In this document: positions 18,747 through 29,471 of the stretch, in pieces
How the letters are laid out: every line of letters begins with the position of its first letter
Position numbering within the stretch: position 1 is the stretch's first letter
Assembly: GCF_016031615.1 (NCBI RefSeq)
Contig: NZ_JACYXC010000001.1
Location: 3,596,001 to 3,660,000, forward strand
Reading direction: 5' to 3'
Source: Streptomyces pactum
GTDB lineage: Bacteria; Actinomycetota; Actinomycetes; Streptomycetales; Streptomycetaceae
Length of the DNA stretch: 64,000 bases
Translations under genes and position numbers: made by a program
Notes under the pieces: generated by a model
Database searches by the model: none
What the model was told of the DNA's origin: nothing
What the model saw: only the letters and a program-made list of their open reading frames with translations

Positions 18747-19190
18747 TTCACAAGCAATTATGGCGCACACGTTTTCGGACCCTCCTACCGGGGGGTGGGA
18801 GGGGGCGAAAGTGGTCAGTTGTGAGAAGCTGCGCGTTTGGACCCGGGTGTTTCGGCCACCGGCCGGCCATGGGCCCGGTCCGCCCCTGGCCGGATCGCCT
18901 ACGCCCCGCCGGGCGGCCTCACGGGGCGCGGCGGCCCCGCCGGGCGGAGCCCTCCGGCGTCCGGGACGCACCGGCAGCGGCACCCCGGCGACGGCACAAG
19001 CGGAACCCCACGAACGGAACCGGAACGCCCCCGCCGCGCGATGCGTAACCCGCACCACGCAGCCACGGCCGGCACCGTCGGGATACCGAACCCGCACCGC
19101 GCAGCCACGGCCGGCACCGCGCGGATACCCAACTCGCACCGCGCGGGGATACGGGGGCCGGCCCCGCGGGGCGGGCGCCGTACGACGCGG

Positions 19191-19226
19191 AACGGCCCCG
19201 CCGGCGGAGCGCCCGGCGGGGCCGTT
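19191..19226. terminator. Strong 14-base-pair hairpin downstream of hisC
   Basis: Left arm AACGGCCCCGCCGG (19191-19204) and right arm CCGGCGGGGCCGTT (19213-19226) match perfectly around an eight-base loop. It lies 204 bases beyond the hisC stop on the leftward strand. There is no clear U-tract on either strand, so it would be an actinobacterial L-shaped terminator, possibly bidirectional. It lies about 450 bases upstream of the Rex operator, outside the cydA promoter. Confidence 0.65.
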
Positions 19227-19248
19227 AAGGGGGGGCCGGCCCCGCCTC

Positions 19249-19429
19249 CGCGTCACCGCGTGGCGTCCCGGCGTCACGACCGGGGCCGACGCACCACGGG
19301 CCCGGCGCGTCACCGCGGGGCGGATGCGACAGCCGGCGCGTCACCATGGGACGACGCGTCACGGGTCCGGTGCGTCACCGCGGGGCGGACACCTCACGGG
19401 CCCGGCGCGTCACCGGTGGGGCCGGCGCG
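19249..19429. repeat. Irregular array of GCGTCAC words beyond hisC
   Basis: At least eight CGTCAC words, mostly within GCGTCAC, occur in 180 bases (near 19250, 19271, 19307, 19338, 19355, 19371, 19407 and 19426). They are spaced about 16-36 bases apart, and the last runs into the hisC stop. Spacers are GC-rich and not conserved. No gene covers the array. Function unknown. Confidence 0.6.
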
Positions 19430-20509
19430 TCACAGGCCGGCCCGGAACTCCTCCGCGGCCCGGAGGAACAGGTCGTTGCCCTCCACCTCGCCGATGGAGA
19501 TCCGCACGCCCTCGTCCCCGTACGGCCGGACGATCACGCCGGCCTTCTCACAGGCGGCGGCGAAGTCCTGGGTGCGCTCCCCCAGCCGCAGCCAGACGAA
19601 GTTCGCCTGCGAGTCCGGCACCGTCCAGCCCTGCGCGGTGAGCGCCGCCGAGACCCGGGCCCGCTCGGCCACCAGGGCCTCCACCCGCTCGCGCAGCAGG
19701 TCCTCGCTGCGCAGCGAGGCCACCGCGGCGTCCTGGGCGAGCTGGCTCACGCCGAACGGCACCGCCGTCTTGCGCAGCGCCGCCGCCACCGGCTCGTGCG
19801 CCACCGCGAAGCCGACCCGCAGCCCGGCCAGGCCGTACGCCTTGGAGAAGGTGCGCAGCACGCAGACGTTCGGCCGGTCCCGGTAGAGCTCGATGCCGTC
19901 CGGCACCTGCTCGTCGCGGATGAACTCCCGGTACGCCTCGTCGACCACCACCAGCACGTCGGCGGGCACCCGGTCCAGGAAACGCTCCAGCTCGGCGCGG
20001 CGGATCGCGGTGCCGGTGGGGTTGTTCGGGTTGCAGACGAAGATCAGCCGGGTGCGGTCGGTGATCGCGGCGGCCATCGCCTCCAGGTCGTGGCCCTCGT
20101 GCTCGTCCAGCGGCACCTGCACCGAGGTGGCCCCGGCCACCTGCGTGACGATCGGGTAGGCCTCGAAGGACCGCCAGGCGTACATCACCTCGTCCCCCGG
20201 TCCGGCGGTGGACTGCACCAGCTGCTGGGCGATGCCCACCGAGCCGGTCCCGGTCGCCAGGTGCTCCACCGGCACGTCGAACCGCTCGGACAGCTCCGCC
20301 ATCAGCGCGGTGCAGGCCATGTCGGGGTAGCGGTTGAACGACGCGGCGGCCCGGGTGGCGCTCTCCAGCACCCCCGGCAGCGGCGGGTAGGGGTTCTCGT
20401 TGGAGGACAGTTTGAAGGCGGCCGGGCCGCCCGCCGCGGCGGGCTTCCCCGGCCGGTAGGTGGGAATGCCGTCCAGTGCGGCACGCAGCTTGGGGCTCTT
20501 CTCGGACAC
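19430..20509 (-). CDS. hisC: Histidinol-phosphate aminotransferase
   Basis: 359 residues from a GTG (20507-20509) preceded by GAGGAGG at a seven-base gap. Ten codons further upstream an ATG is also in frame but lacks this ribosome site. Class-I/II aminotransferase features: KLSSNENPYPPLP near the N-terminus, NPNNPTGT, the VVVDEAYREF Asp that pairs with the PLP ring, and the lysine site FSKAYGLAGLRVG. It transfers an amino group from glutamate to imidazole-acetol phosphate in histidine synthesis. The other his genes are not here; Streptomyces carry this copy next to cydA, so related aromatic substrates are possible. Confidence 0.9.
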   Translation of the reverse strand: MSEKSPKLRAALDGIPTYRPGKPAAAGGPAAFKLSSNENPYPPLPGVLESATRAAASFNRYPDMACTALMAELSERFDVPVEHLATGTGSVGIAQQLVQSTAGPGDEVMYAWRSFEAYPIVTQVAGATSVQVPLDEHEGHDLEAMAAAITDRTRLIFVCNPNNPTGTAIRRAELERFLDRVPADVLVVVDEAYREFIRDEQVPDGIELYRDRPNVCVLRTFSKAYGLAGLRVGFAVAHEPVAAALRKTAVPFGVSQLAQDAAVASLRSEDLLRERVEALVAERARVSAALTAQGWTVPDSQANFVWLRLGERTQDFAAACEKAGVIVRPYGDEGVRISIGEVEGNDLFLRAAEEFRAGL

Positions 20510-20892
20510 CGCGGGTCCTCCTCGACCGTCCGTGCTCATCAATACTGCACACCTTAAGAGGATTGGCCCGGTCGCCGTAAGGCGTGGGCGGTCCGGAGCG
20601 GACCCGTGGGGCGCCGGCGGCCTCCCCGCCGGGGGAGCGCGCCGTGATATGCCACGCGCTGGTGGCGAGCGCCTTGGCGCGCATCCCTCGTACAGGTGAG
20701 TTGAGACCTCTTCGAAACCTGGGCCAATCGACAGGCGTAGATATGTCATGGGCCCGCAGAGTCCTCCTGCTGCTCCCAACTTCCTTTGTTTCCAAGGGGC
20801 AGAGTCGTTTCCGCTCTTGCAGAATCGTGCCTGCCGACCCCTTTTCGTTGTACCCGTCAGGGGTGCCACCGGAGCCCTACTATCGGCACGCC
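20510..20892. promoter_or_regulatory. Divergent promoter region between hisC and the LacI regulator
   Basis: About 380 bases with less GC-rich patches (about 20690-20760 and 20775-20850) that could hold promoters for both genes. No LacI-type palindrome was identified with confidence. A large frame reading into the regulator from upstream is only an in-frame extension. Confidence 0.4.
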
Positions 20893-21993
20893 ATGACAGC
20901 AGCAGGGAAGCACCAGGTGAGCGGCCCCACCAGCCGCCGGTTGGGGCGGGCGGGCATCCGGGACGTTGCCGCCGCGGCCGGCGTCTCCATCACGACTGTC
21001 TCCGACGCCCTCAACGGCAAGGGCCGGCTACCGGACGCCACGCGCCGCCACGTCCGCGAGGTCGCCGAGCGGCTCGGCTACCGGCCGTCCGCCGCCGCCC
21101 GCACGCTCCGCACCGGGAAATCCGGCCTGATCGGTCTCACCGTGACCACCTACGGCGACGAACCGTTCACCTTCACCGAGTTCGCGTACTTCGCCGAGAT
21201 GGCGCGGGCCGCCACCTCGGCCGCCCTCGCCCGCGGGTACGCGCTCGTCATCCTGCCCGCCACCTCCCGCCACGACGTGTGGTCCAACGTCGCCCTGGAC
21301 GGCACCGTGGTGATCGACCCGTCCGACCAGGACCCGGTCGTCGCCGAGCTGCTCCGGCAGGGCATCCCGGTGGTCAGCGACGGCCGCCCGGCGGGCGCCC
21401 TGCCGGTCACCGCCTGGGTGGACAACGACCACGAGGCCGCCGTCACCGATCTGCTGGAGCACCTGGCCGAGGCCGGCGCCCGCCGGGTCGGCCTGCTCAC
21501 CGGGACCACCACCGACACCTACACCCGGCTGTCCACCGCCGCGTACCTCAAGTGGTGCGAGCGGGTCGGCCAGGACCCGGTGTACGAGGAGTACCCGGCC
21601 CACGACCCGTGCGCCGGGGCCGTCGCCGCGGACCGGTTACTGGCCCGCCCGGACCGGCCGGACGCGGTCTACGGCCTCTTCGACCCCAACGGCACGGACC
21701 TGCTGGCCGCCGCCCGCCGCTACGGCCTGCGCGTCCCCGACGACCTGCTGCTGGTCTGCTGCAGCGAGTCGGCCGTCTACGCGGCCACCGACCCGCCGAT
21801 CACCACCCTCTCCCTCAAACCCCGCCGGATCGGCACCGCCGTGGTGCAGCTGCTGATCGACGCCATCGAGGGCCACGACGCGGGCCGCCCGGTGGAGCGG
21901 GTGATACCGACCGAGCTGATGGTGCGGACCTCCTCGCAGCGGCGGCCACCGCGCACCACGGTCAGCCCGCCACGCGGTCCCACCCGGGGCTGA
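20893..21993 (+). CDS. LacI family transcriptional regulator carrying a TTA codon
   Basis: 366 residues from ATG 20893. The N-terminal helix-turn-helix (GIRDVAAAAGVSITTVSDALNGKGRLPDAT) and hinge GYRPSAAARTLRTGKSG are of the LacI/GalR class. The rest is a periplasmic-binding-protein-like sensor fold with FDPNGTDLL and a C-terminal LKPRRIGTAVVQLLIDAIEG. The ligand is unknown. Codon 249 is TTA (21637-21639), in frame within ADRLLARP. TTA is read only by the bldA tRNA in Streptomyces, so full-length protein should appear only when bldA is active, late in growth. I checked the other genes less strictly and saw no second clear TTA. Confidence 0.85.
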   Translation: MTAAGKHQVSGPTSRRLGRAGIRDVAAAAGVSITTVSDALNGKGRLPDATRRHVREVAERLGYRPSAAARTLRTGKSGLIGLTVTTYGDEPFTFTEFAYFAEMARAATSAALARGYALVILPATSRHDVWSNVALDGTVVIDPSDQDPVVAELLRQGIPVVSDGRPAGALPVTAWVDNDHEAAVTDLLEHLAEAGARRVGLLTGTTTDTYTRLSTAAYLKWCERVGQDPVYEEYPAHDPCAGAVAADRLLARPDRPDAVYGLFDPNGTDLLAAARRYGLRVPDDLLLVCCSESAVYAATDPPITTLSLKPRRIGTAVVQLLIDAIEGHDAGRPVERVIPTELMVRTSSQRRPPRTTVSPPRGPTRG

Positions 21994-22213
21994 ACCGCCC
22001 CCGGCGCCCCGGCGTCGGTAGTCTGTGCCGCACCGCGACCCGGTCAATCCAGGAGAAATGACCGGCGGAGTGGAGCCTGGTCCCGATTGACGGCACCCTG
22101 GTGCGTCACAAGCCCGGACCGTCGTTCCTATGATGGGCGGATGACACCGGGGAACCGCCCTCGACCAGGCACGGTCCTCATAGGTGCACGGGAGCGCGAT
22201 GGTGGAGGGGTCG

Positions 22214-23361
22214 ATGACTCAGGGGGCCGGTCAAGGACCCACGGCACGGACCACGGCGGCGGTGCCGCCCGGGCCCGGCTACGCCACGCCGCCCGGTCCT
22301 CCCCCGGTACGCGCACGCCCCTACGCCACCCCGCGGCCGGCCGCCACCTCCGCCCAGCCGCCCACCCCCCCGCCGAGGTCCCCGACCTCCCCGAGTACAC
22401 CCCGACCGAGCGCAGCCTCCCGGCGATGGGTCCCGGTCACACCATGGTGGACCGCCCGCTGGTGCCGCCGGAGGACCGGCCCACCGTGACCCTCACCCCC
22501 GTGCCCGACCCGGCCCGCACCGGTGACGCGCCCACCGGCCCCGGCCCGCTCTACGTCGTCGGCGACGTGCACGGCTACCTCGACGAACTGCTCGCGGCGC
22601 TCGCCGCCGAGGGGCTCGTCGACGCCGACGGCAATTGGTCGGCGGGGAACACCCGGCTGTGGTTCCTCGGCGACTTCACCGACCGCGGCCCGGACGGCAT
22701 CGGCGTCATCGACCTGGTGATGCAGCTCTCCGCCCAGGCCGCCGCCGCCGGCGGCTACTGCAAGGCCCTGATGGGCAACCACGAGCTGCTGCTGATCGGC
22801 GCCAAGCGGTTCGGCGACACCCCGGTCAGCTCCGGCGCGGGCACCGCCTCCTTCCAGGCCGCCTGGCTGCTCAACGGCGGCCAGCGCACCGACATGGAGC
22901 GGCTCCAGGACCACCACCTGCAGTGGATGTCCCGGCTCGACGCGATGGCCGAGGAGGACGGGCACCTGCTGGTGCACTCCGACACCACCGCCTACCTGGA
23001 GTACGGCGACTCCATCGAGGCGGTCAACGACGCGGTGACCGAGGCGCTGCAGCGCAGCGACGCCGACGAGTGCTGGGACCTGTTCCGCAAGTTCACCAAG
23101 CGCTTCGCCTTCCGCGACGAGGAGGCCGGGCCGATGGCGGTGCGGGAACTGCTCCAGACCTACGGCGGGCAGCGCATCGTGCACGGCCACAGCCCCATCC
23201 CGTACCTGCTGGGAGAGGTCGGCTCCGAGGACGGCGAGGACGGCGGCGCGCCGCCGGTGGAGGGCCCGCACGTCTACGCCGACGACCTCGCCATCGCCAT
23301 GGACGGCGGCGTCACCATGGCCGGCAAGCTCCTGGTCGTCCAACTGCCGCTGCCGGCCTGA
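22214..23361 (+). CDS. Metallophosphoesterase with an apparent frameshift in its N-terminal linker
   Basis: The calcineurin-like phosphatase core is clear: VVGDVHGYLDE, FLGDFTDRGPDG, LMGNHELLLIG and IVHGHSPIPYLL supply the dinuclear metal ligands. The natural start is ATG 22214 (MTQGAGQGPTARTT), with GGAGGGG a few bases upstream. That frame runs through Pro-rich sequence and must move to the core frame near a run of seven C (22365-22371). One extra C there would give a continuous reading into EVPDLPEYTPTERS. As sequenced, the start and core are out of frame. The product is a cytosolic serine/threonine or nucleotide phosphatase of the class conserved next to hisC in Streptomyces. Confidence 0.75.
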
Positions 23362-23763
23362 CCGTCCGCCGCGGCGCGGGGGCCGGCCGGCGCCCGCCGG
23401 AGAGCATGCCGGTCCGGACGCGTGGTGTGCCGGTGGATGTGCCGGTGGATGTGCCGGCGGTACGGATGCCGGGCGGTGCCGGACCTGTTCCGGGCCGGTG
23501 CCGGCGAATCCGGATCCCCGTCGGTGCCTGGCGATGCCGGGCGGCGCGCCGAGCGGGGGTGCCGCGGGCCGCGTCCGCCGGCCGCACCGGGACGCCCGGG
23601 TGCGCTCCGGCGGCCCGCCGGCAGTGCCGTACGCCGGTCGGGAGGGCGGCGACAACCGGAACGGAGTGATCCATTCATATCACCTATCGGGTGAACTGCC
23701 GTTCGGAGCCGCCGTCTTCGCCGTGGCCCGTGCCTACGCTCCCGAGCGGAGGTGATTCGCCGG
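23362..23763. other. Intergenic region upstream of the BRO-N gene, with repeats and a dyad
   Basis: 400 bases. The part after the metallophosphoesterase stop has three near-copies of TGCCGGTGGATG (about 23428-23460). The region at 23660-23720 is AT-richer and probably the promoter. It contains the inverted repeat TCACC-TATCG-GGTGA at 23680-23694, a possible operator for the downstream gene. Confidence 0.5.
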
Positions 23764-24696
23764 ATGAGCGCATACGGATTGCCGCGGCCCCCTGCGGCCC
23801 GGCGCGACGCACTGGACGTCAGCGACTTCGTGTACGCGGCGACGGGTGCGCGGGTGCGGCGGCTGACGCTGCCCGACGGGGAGCACTGGTTTCCCGCCGC
23901 CGATGTCTGCCGGCAACTCGGGTACACCACGACCCGGAAGGCGCTGCTGGACCATGTGCCGGAGGCCCACCGAGAAATTCTGGAGACTGTGACTGGACGT
24001 CACAGTCTGGGCGTTCCCGCAGGTAGACAGTGGCGTCGAGACTTGCAGATGATCGATCTCCAGGGACTGGTCCTCCTCGTCAACGGCTGTACCAAACCCT
24101 CTTGCCGCCCGTTCAAGGAGTGGGTCTCGGAGGTGATATCCACCCTCCAGCGAACCGGCTCCTACGCGCTGGAACCACCGGAACCGCCGGACCCCGTGCC
24201 GCGTCGGCGATCAGGGTCCGTCCCGGCCCCGGCCGACGAGGCCGATGACATCGCGGCGGCGCTCGCGCGGATGGAGGCGCGGGACGCGCGCTTCCGGGCC
24301 GAGGTGCGGGACGCGCTGCGCCGCGTGGAGCAGGCCTGCACGGCCATGGCCCGGAGCATGCCCGGCACCGGGTGCCGGCCGGATTCCGGCGGCGGCGACG
24401 ACCGTCCCGACCCACGGGCCCTGCGGCTGCGGACCGAGGATCTCTTCGCGCAGTGGAAGGCGCGGCTGCGCATCACCGAGGACGTCTGGGCGGTGGCCGT
24501 CACCCTGCTGCCCGCCCTGGCGGAGACCGGCCGGGTGAGCCCCGCGCCGGAGGACCTGGCGGCGCGGACCGGCCTGACCGTGCAGCGCGTCCACGCCTGT
24601 CTGCGCTTCCTGCAGAAGCACCGCTGCATCCGGCAGAGCGGTCTGACCCCGGAGGGCGTGCCGGTGTACGTGGCCGAACTGCCGCCCCGCCGCTGA
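23764..24696 (+). CDS. BRO-N domain protein with C-terminal winged helix
   Basis: 310 residues from ATG 23764, with GGAGG eleven bases upstream. Residues about 15-130 form a BRO-N (phage antirepressor-type) domain: VRRLTLPDGEHWFPAADVCRQLG, KALLDHVPEAHRE and LVLLVNGCTKPSCRPFKEWVSEV. A coiled segment (DIAAALARMEARDARFRAEV) follows. Residues about 235-305 look like a winged helix (LRITEDVWAVAVTLLP, DLAARTGLTVQRVHACLRFL). A DNA-binding or antirepressor role is likely. No other phage gene is near, so it appears domesticated. The coding region contains a 10-base perfect dyad (23984-24008) that might allow self-control. Confidence 0.75.
   Translation: MSAYGLPRPPAARRDALDVSDFVYAATGARVRRLTLPDGEHWFPAADVCRQLGYTTTRKALLDHVPEAHREILETVTGRHSLGVPAGRQWRRDLQMIDLQGLVLLVNGCTKPSCRPFKEWVSEVISTLQRTGSYALEPPEPPDPVPRRRSGSVPAPADEADDIAAALARMEARDARFRAEVRDALRRVEQACTAMARSMPGTGCRPDSGGGDDRPDPRALRLRTEDLFAQWKARLRITEDVWAVAVTLLPALAETGRVSPAPEDLAARTGLTVQRVHACLRFLQKHRCIRQSGLTPEGVPVYVAELPPRR
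23984..24008. promoter_or_regulatory. Perfect 10-base inverted repeat inside the BRO-N coding region
   Basis: Arms AGACTGTGAC (23984-23993) and GTCACAGTCT (23999-24008) are exact complements around TGGAC. The site lies within the BRO-N domain codons in a patch of lower G+C than its surroundings. It has the form of a protein-binding dyad. A binding role is inferred, not shown. Confidence 0.45.
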
Positions 24697-24781
24697 CGCC
24701 GACGACGGCGGGAGCGGCGGGGCGCCGGGCGGCCGGGCCGGGAGCGGCGCGCGACGGCCGGGGACCGGTCCACCGGCCGGG

Positions 24782-27097
24782 TCACGACACGGTGGGGGCT
24801 TCGGCGTCCAGCCCCGGCAGGTTCTTGCGCAGCGCCCTCTCCCAGCTGCCGTCGCGCACCATCTTCTCCAGCGCGTCCGAGATCTTCTTCTTGAGCGGGC
24901 TGCCCTTCCGCACGCCGATGGCGTACCGCTCCTCGCTGAGGCCGAACCCGCCGAGTCGGAAGGTGCCGCGCTCCCGGGCGGCGAGGCCGGCGAGGATCGC
25001 GTCGTCCGTGGTGACGGCGTCCACCGCGCCGTTGCGCAACTCGGTCAGACAGCTGTTGAGGCTGCTCAGCTCCTGGAGTTCCGCCTCCGGCGCCACCGTC
25101 GCCTTGAGGTTCCGCGCGGGAGTGCTCCCGAGGACCGAGCAGACCTTTCTGCCGTTGAGGTCGGCGGCGGACCGCACGGCCGTGTCGTCGGCCCGCAGCA
25201 GCACGTCCTGGTGCGCCACCAGATAGGGGCCGGCGAAGTCCACCCGCCGGGTCCGGTCCTGGGTGATGGTGTACGTCGCGACCAGGAAGTCCACGGTGCC
25301 GTTCTGCAGCATCGTCTCGCGCTGGGCGCTGGTCACCGGCCGCCACTCGATGTTCTCGGGGCGGTACCCGAGCGACTCGGCCACATAGGTGGCGGTGTCC
25401 ACCTCGAATCCCGCGTAGCTGCCGTCCGTGCCCTTGACCGACAGGCCGGGCTGGTCGGCCTTGACCCCGATGGTGATCTTCTTCCCGCCGGGCTGCTCCG
25501 GGCCGTCCCCCTTTCCGCCACCGGTGTCGGTCCCCTCCGTCCCGGCGGGCGACTCCCGTCCCTGGTCGGCCCGGCCCTTGCCGCCCGGGTCGGAACCGGA
25601 CGGGTCGGAGCCGGACGGCAGCAGCGACCACACCAGGGTGCCGGCGAGCGCCACCGCGCCGAGGGCGGCCGCGGAGAGCCACACCCTCCGGCGGCGGGCC
25701 GGTGCGGGCGGCCGCCGGAGGGCTTCGGGGGCCGGGTACGGCAGTGGGACGGAGACCGGTGCGGGGGCGACGGCCGGCGGGGCCCCGGCGCCCGGGAACC
25801 CCGCCGCGGCGGACGGCGCGGGGCCGGTCGGCGCGGGGCCCGCCACGGGTCCGTCCGGCGCCGGGCCCGGCCGCCCGCCCGGGGGCGGCGTCCCCGGGCC
25901 GGACGGGAACCCGGTGCCGGACGGGAACCCCGGGCCGGACCGGGATCCGGTGCCGGACGGGGTCGCCAAACCGGACGGGGTCCCTGCCGGTACGCCCGGC
26001 ATACCCGGCGCGGGCCCGAAACCGGGTGCGACGGGGGCGGGCGCGGCCCGGGGTGCGGACCCCGGTCCCGGACCCGCGGCCGTCGGTGGACCGGACGCCG
26101 CGGCACCCGGTGCGCCCCTCGGCGGGGCACCGCCCCCCGGCGTGTTCCCGGCCGGCTGGCCCGGCACCACGGCACCCGGACCCGGCTCGCTTCCGCCCGG
26201 CGGACCGGGCGCTGCGGCACCCGGGGACGGGGCCTTCCCGGCCGGCGCCCCCGGGGCGACGGCGCCCGGTCCCGGGGCCCCCGCGGCGCGGGCCAGCAAC
26301 AGGTCCAGTGCCTCCGCGTCCGGGCGGGACGACGGGTCGCGGACGAGCACCGCGGTCAGCGCCTCCGTCAGCGGGCCGGCGTTCCGCGGTGGCGGCACGT
26401 CCTCACCGAGGACGGCGGCGAGGGTGGCGAGGGTGTTGCCACGGCGCAGCGGGTTCCGCCCCTCGACGGCGACGTAGAGCGTCAGGGCGAGCGACCACAG
26501 GTCGGCCGCGGGGCCGCCCTCCCCGCCCGCCACCCGCTCGGGTGCCATGTAGTCGGGGGTGCCGATGAGCGCGCCCACCGCCGTGAGCGCGGTGGAGCCC
26601 TGGACGGCCGCGATGCCGAAGTCGGTGAGGAGGGGCCGCCCGTCGGGACGCAGCAGGATGTTGGCCGGTTTGATGTCCCGGTGCTGGATGTCCGCCGCGT
26701 GCGCCGCGCACAGTCCGGCCAGCACCCCGCGGCCCAGGTCCGCCGCCTCGGCGGGGCCGAGCGGCCCGTCGGCGAGGCGGTCGTGGAGCGATCCGCCGGT
26801 CACCAGCTCCATGACCAGCCAGGGGAACGGGTACTCGGAGCCGTCCACGATGTGGTGGATCGTCACCACGTTGGGGTGACTGATCCGGGCCAGTGCGCGG
26901 GCCTCGCGCAGCACCCGGGACCGCAGGGCGTCCGCCGCCGCGGGGTCGTACTCGACGAGGCCGGGGTCGGACGGGCGTACCTCCTTGACCGCCACCTCCC
27001 GGTGCAGCACCAGGTCCCGTGCCCGCCACACCAGTCCCATGCCGCCGCCCCCGAGCCGCGCCAGCAGCTCGAAGCGGCCGTCGATCACCCGCGCCAC
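24782..27097 (-). CDS. Transmembrane serine/threonine kinase fused to an amino-acid-binding (SBP_3) receptor domain
   Basis: 771 residues from GTG 27097. Residues 1-270 form a Hanks-type kinase: loop LGGGGMGLVW, VAVKEV lysine, IQHRDIKPANILL, LTDFGIAAVQG and MAPERVAGGEGGPAADLWS. A Pro/Gly/Ala-rich segment of about 230 residues follows. One membrane helix comes next (VWLSAAALGAVALAGTLVWSLL). The outer domain of about 240 residues is an SBP_bac_3 fold: KKITIGVKADQPGLSVKG, GFEVDTATYVAESLGY, TYTITQDRTRRVDFAGPY and GVRKGSPLKKKISDALEKM. The topology gives an extracellular amino-acid (glutamate/glutamine-like) sensor joined to an intracellular kinase. There are no PASTA repeats, and targets are unknown. 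Confidence 0.88.
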   Translation of the reverse strand: MARVIDGRFELLARLGGGGMGLVWRARDLVLHREVAVKEVRPSDPGLVEYDPAAADALRSRVLREARALARISHPNVVTIHHIVDGSEYPFPWLVMELVTGGSLHDRLADGPLGPAEAADLGRGVLAGLCAAHAADIQHRDIKPANILLRPDGRPLLTDFGIAAVQGSTALTAVGALIGTPDYMAPERVAGGEGGPAADLWSLALTLYVAVEGRNPLRRGNTLATLAAVLGEDVPPPRNAGPLTEALTAVLVRDPSSRPDAEALDLLLARAAGAPGPGAVAPGAPAGKAPSPGAAAPGPPGGSEPGPGAVVPGQPAGNTPGGGAPPRGAPGAAASGPPTAAGPGPGSAPRAAPAPVAPGFGPAPGMPGVPAGTPSGLATPSGTGSRSGPGFPSGTGFPSGPGTPPPGGRPGPAPDGPVAGPAPTGPAPSAAAGFPGAGAPPAVAPAPVSVPLPYPAPEALRRPPAPARRRRVWLSAAALGAVALAGTLVWSLLPSGSDPSGSDPGGKGRADQGRESPAGTEGTDTGGGKGDGPEQPGGKKITIGVKADQPGLSVKGTDGSYAGFEVDTATYVAESLGYRPENIEWRPVTSAQRETMLQNGTVDFLVATYTITQDRTRRVDFAGPYLVAHQDVLLRADDTAVRSAADLNGRKVCSVLGSTPARNLKATVAPEAELQELSSLNSCLTELRNGAVDAVTTDDAILAGLAARERGTFRLGGFGLSEERYAIGVRKGSPLKKKISDALEKMVRDGSWERALRKNLPGLDAEAPTVS

Positions 27098-27488
27098 TCC
27101 GCCCCCTTCACCCCGGTCGCCCCGCCGCCGCCCCGGTCGCCCCGCGCTCGGCCCAGACTCTGCCACAGGAGCCGTGCGCGGGGAGCCTCCGTTCCGGCTA
27201 CACGTTTCCCGAGCGCCTCACCGGTGTCCTTCCCGGTCCGGCGGGCGGGGACGCGGACCGGACGCCCCGGACCGACCGCCGGGCCGGGTCCGGCCCCGGA
27301 CCGGACCCGACTGGACCCGGACCGGGGTGACGGGCGTACGGCCGGCGCCCCGCGGCGGGCCGGTGGGCGCACGGCCGGCACGGGAACGGGCGCGCCGGCC
27401 GTGCGCGGGACGGGCGGACGGGCGGACGGGCGGACGGGCGGACGGGCGGACGGGGCAGCGTGCGCGGGACGGCGCGCGGCGCGCGGGG
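27098..27488. repeat. Intergenic region with six copies of an 8-base unit
   Basis: The 390-base gap lies between thiC and the kinase gene. It contains GGACGGGC repeated at 27408-27455 (six copies, the last with G for C), followed by GC-rich sequence and the thiC stop. The upstream half (about 27150-27230) is less GC-rich and may hold the kinase promoter. No gene is seen. Confidence 0.6.
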
Positions 27489-29252
<1,764 letters not shown>

Positions 29253-29261
29253 CAGACCTAC

Positions 29262-29395
29262 TCCCTACGCCGGCATTACCCGGTAACAGGTTCAGCGGTC
29301 GGCGCAGCGGTGTCCGTGGACGGGGTGCCGGCTCGGCCGGTCGCCCTCACGGAGGTCAGCGCCCTCTCAGCCCGGTGCTCCGAGCTCCCGCGATT
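29262..29395 (-). promoter_or_regulatory. TPP riboswitch (THI element) for thiC
   Basis: Read on the minus strand, this stretch shows the THI-box pieces in order: GCGGGAGCTCGGAG, then GGGCTGAGAGGGCGCTGACC, then CTGAACCTGTTACC followed by GGGTAATGCCGGCGTAGGGA. The variable stem P3 lies between. Its 3' edge runs into GGGAGTAGG, only nine bases from the thiC ATG. Ligand binding could therefore hide the ribosome site and act on translation. Confidence 0.93.
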
Positions 29396-29471
29396 GCAAA
29401 GGTGGCACGAGGCTAACGGTTGTCCGGGCGTGCTGGCCAGGGGGCCCGCGTTCTCTTGCGATGATCGGGCC

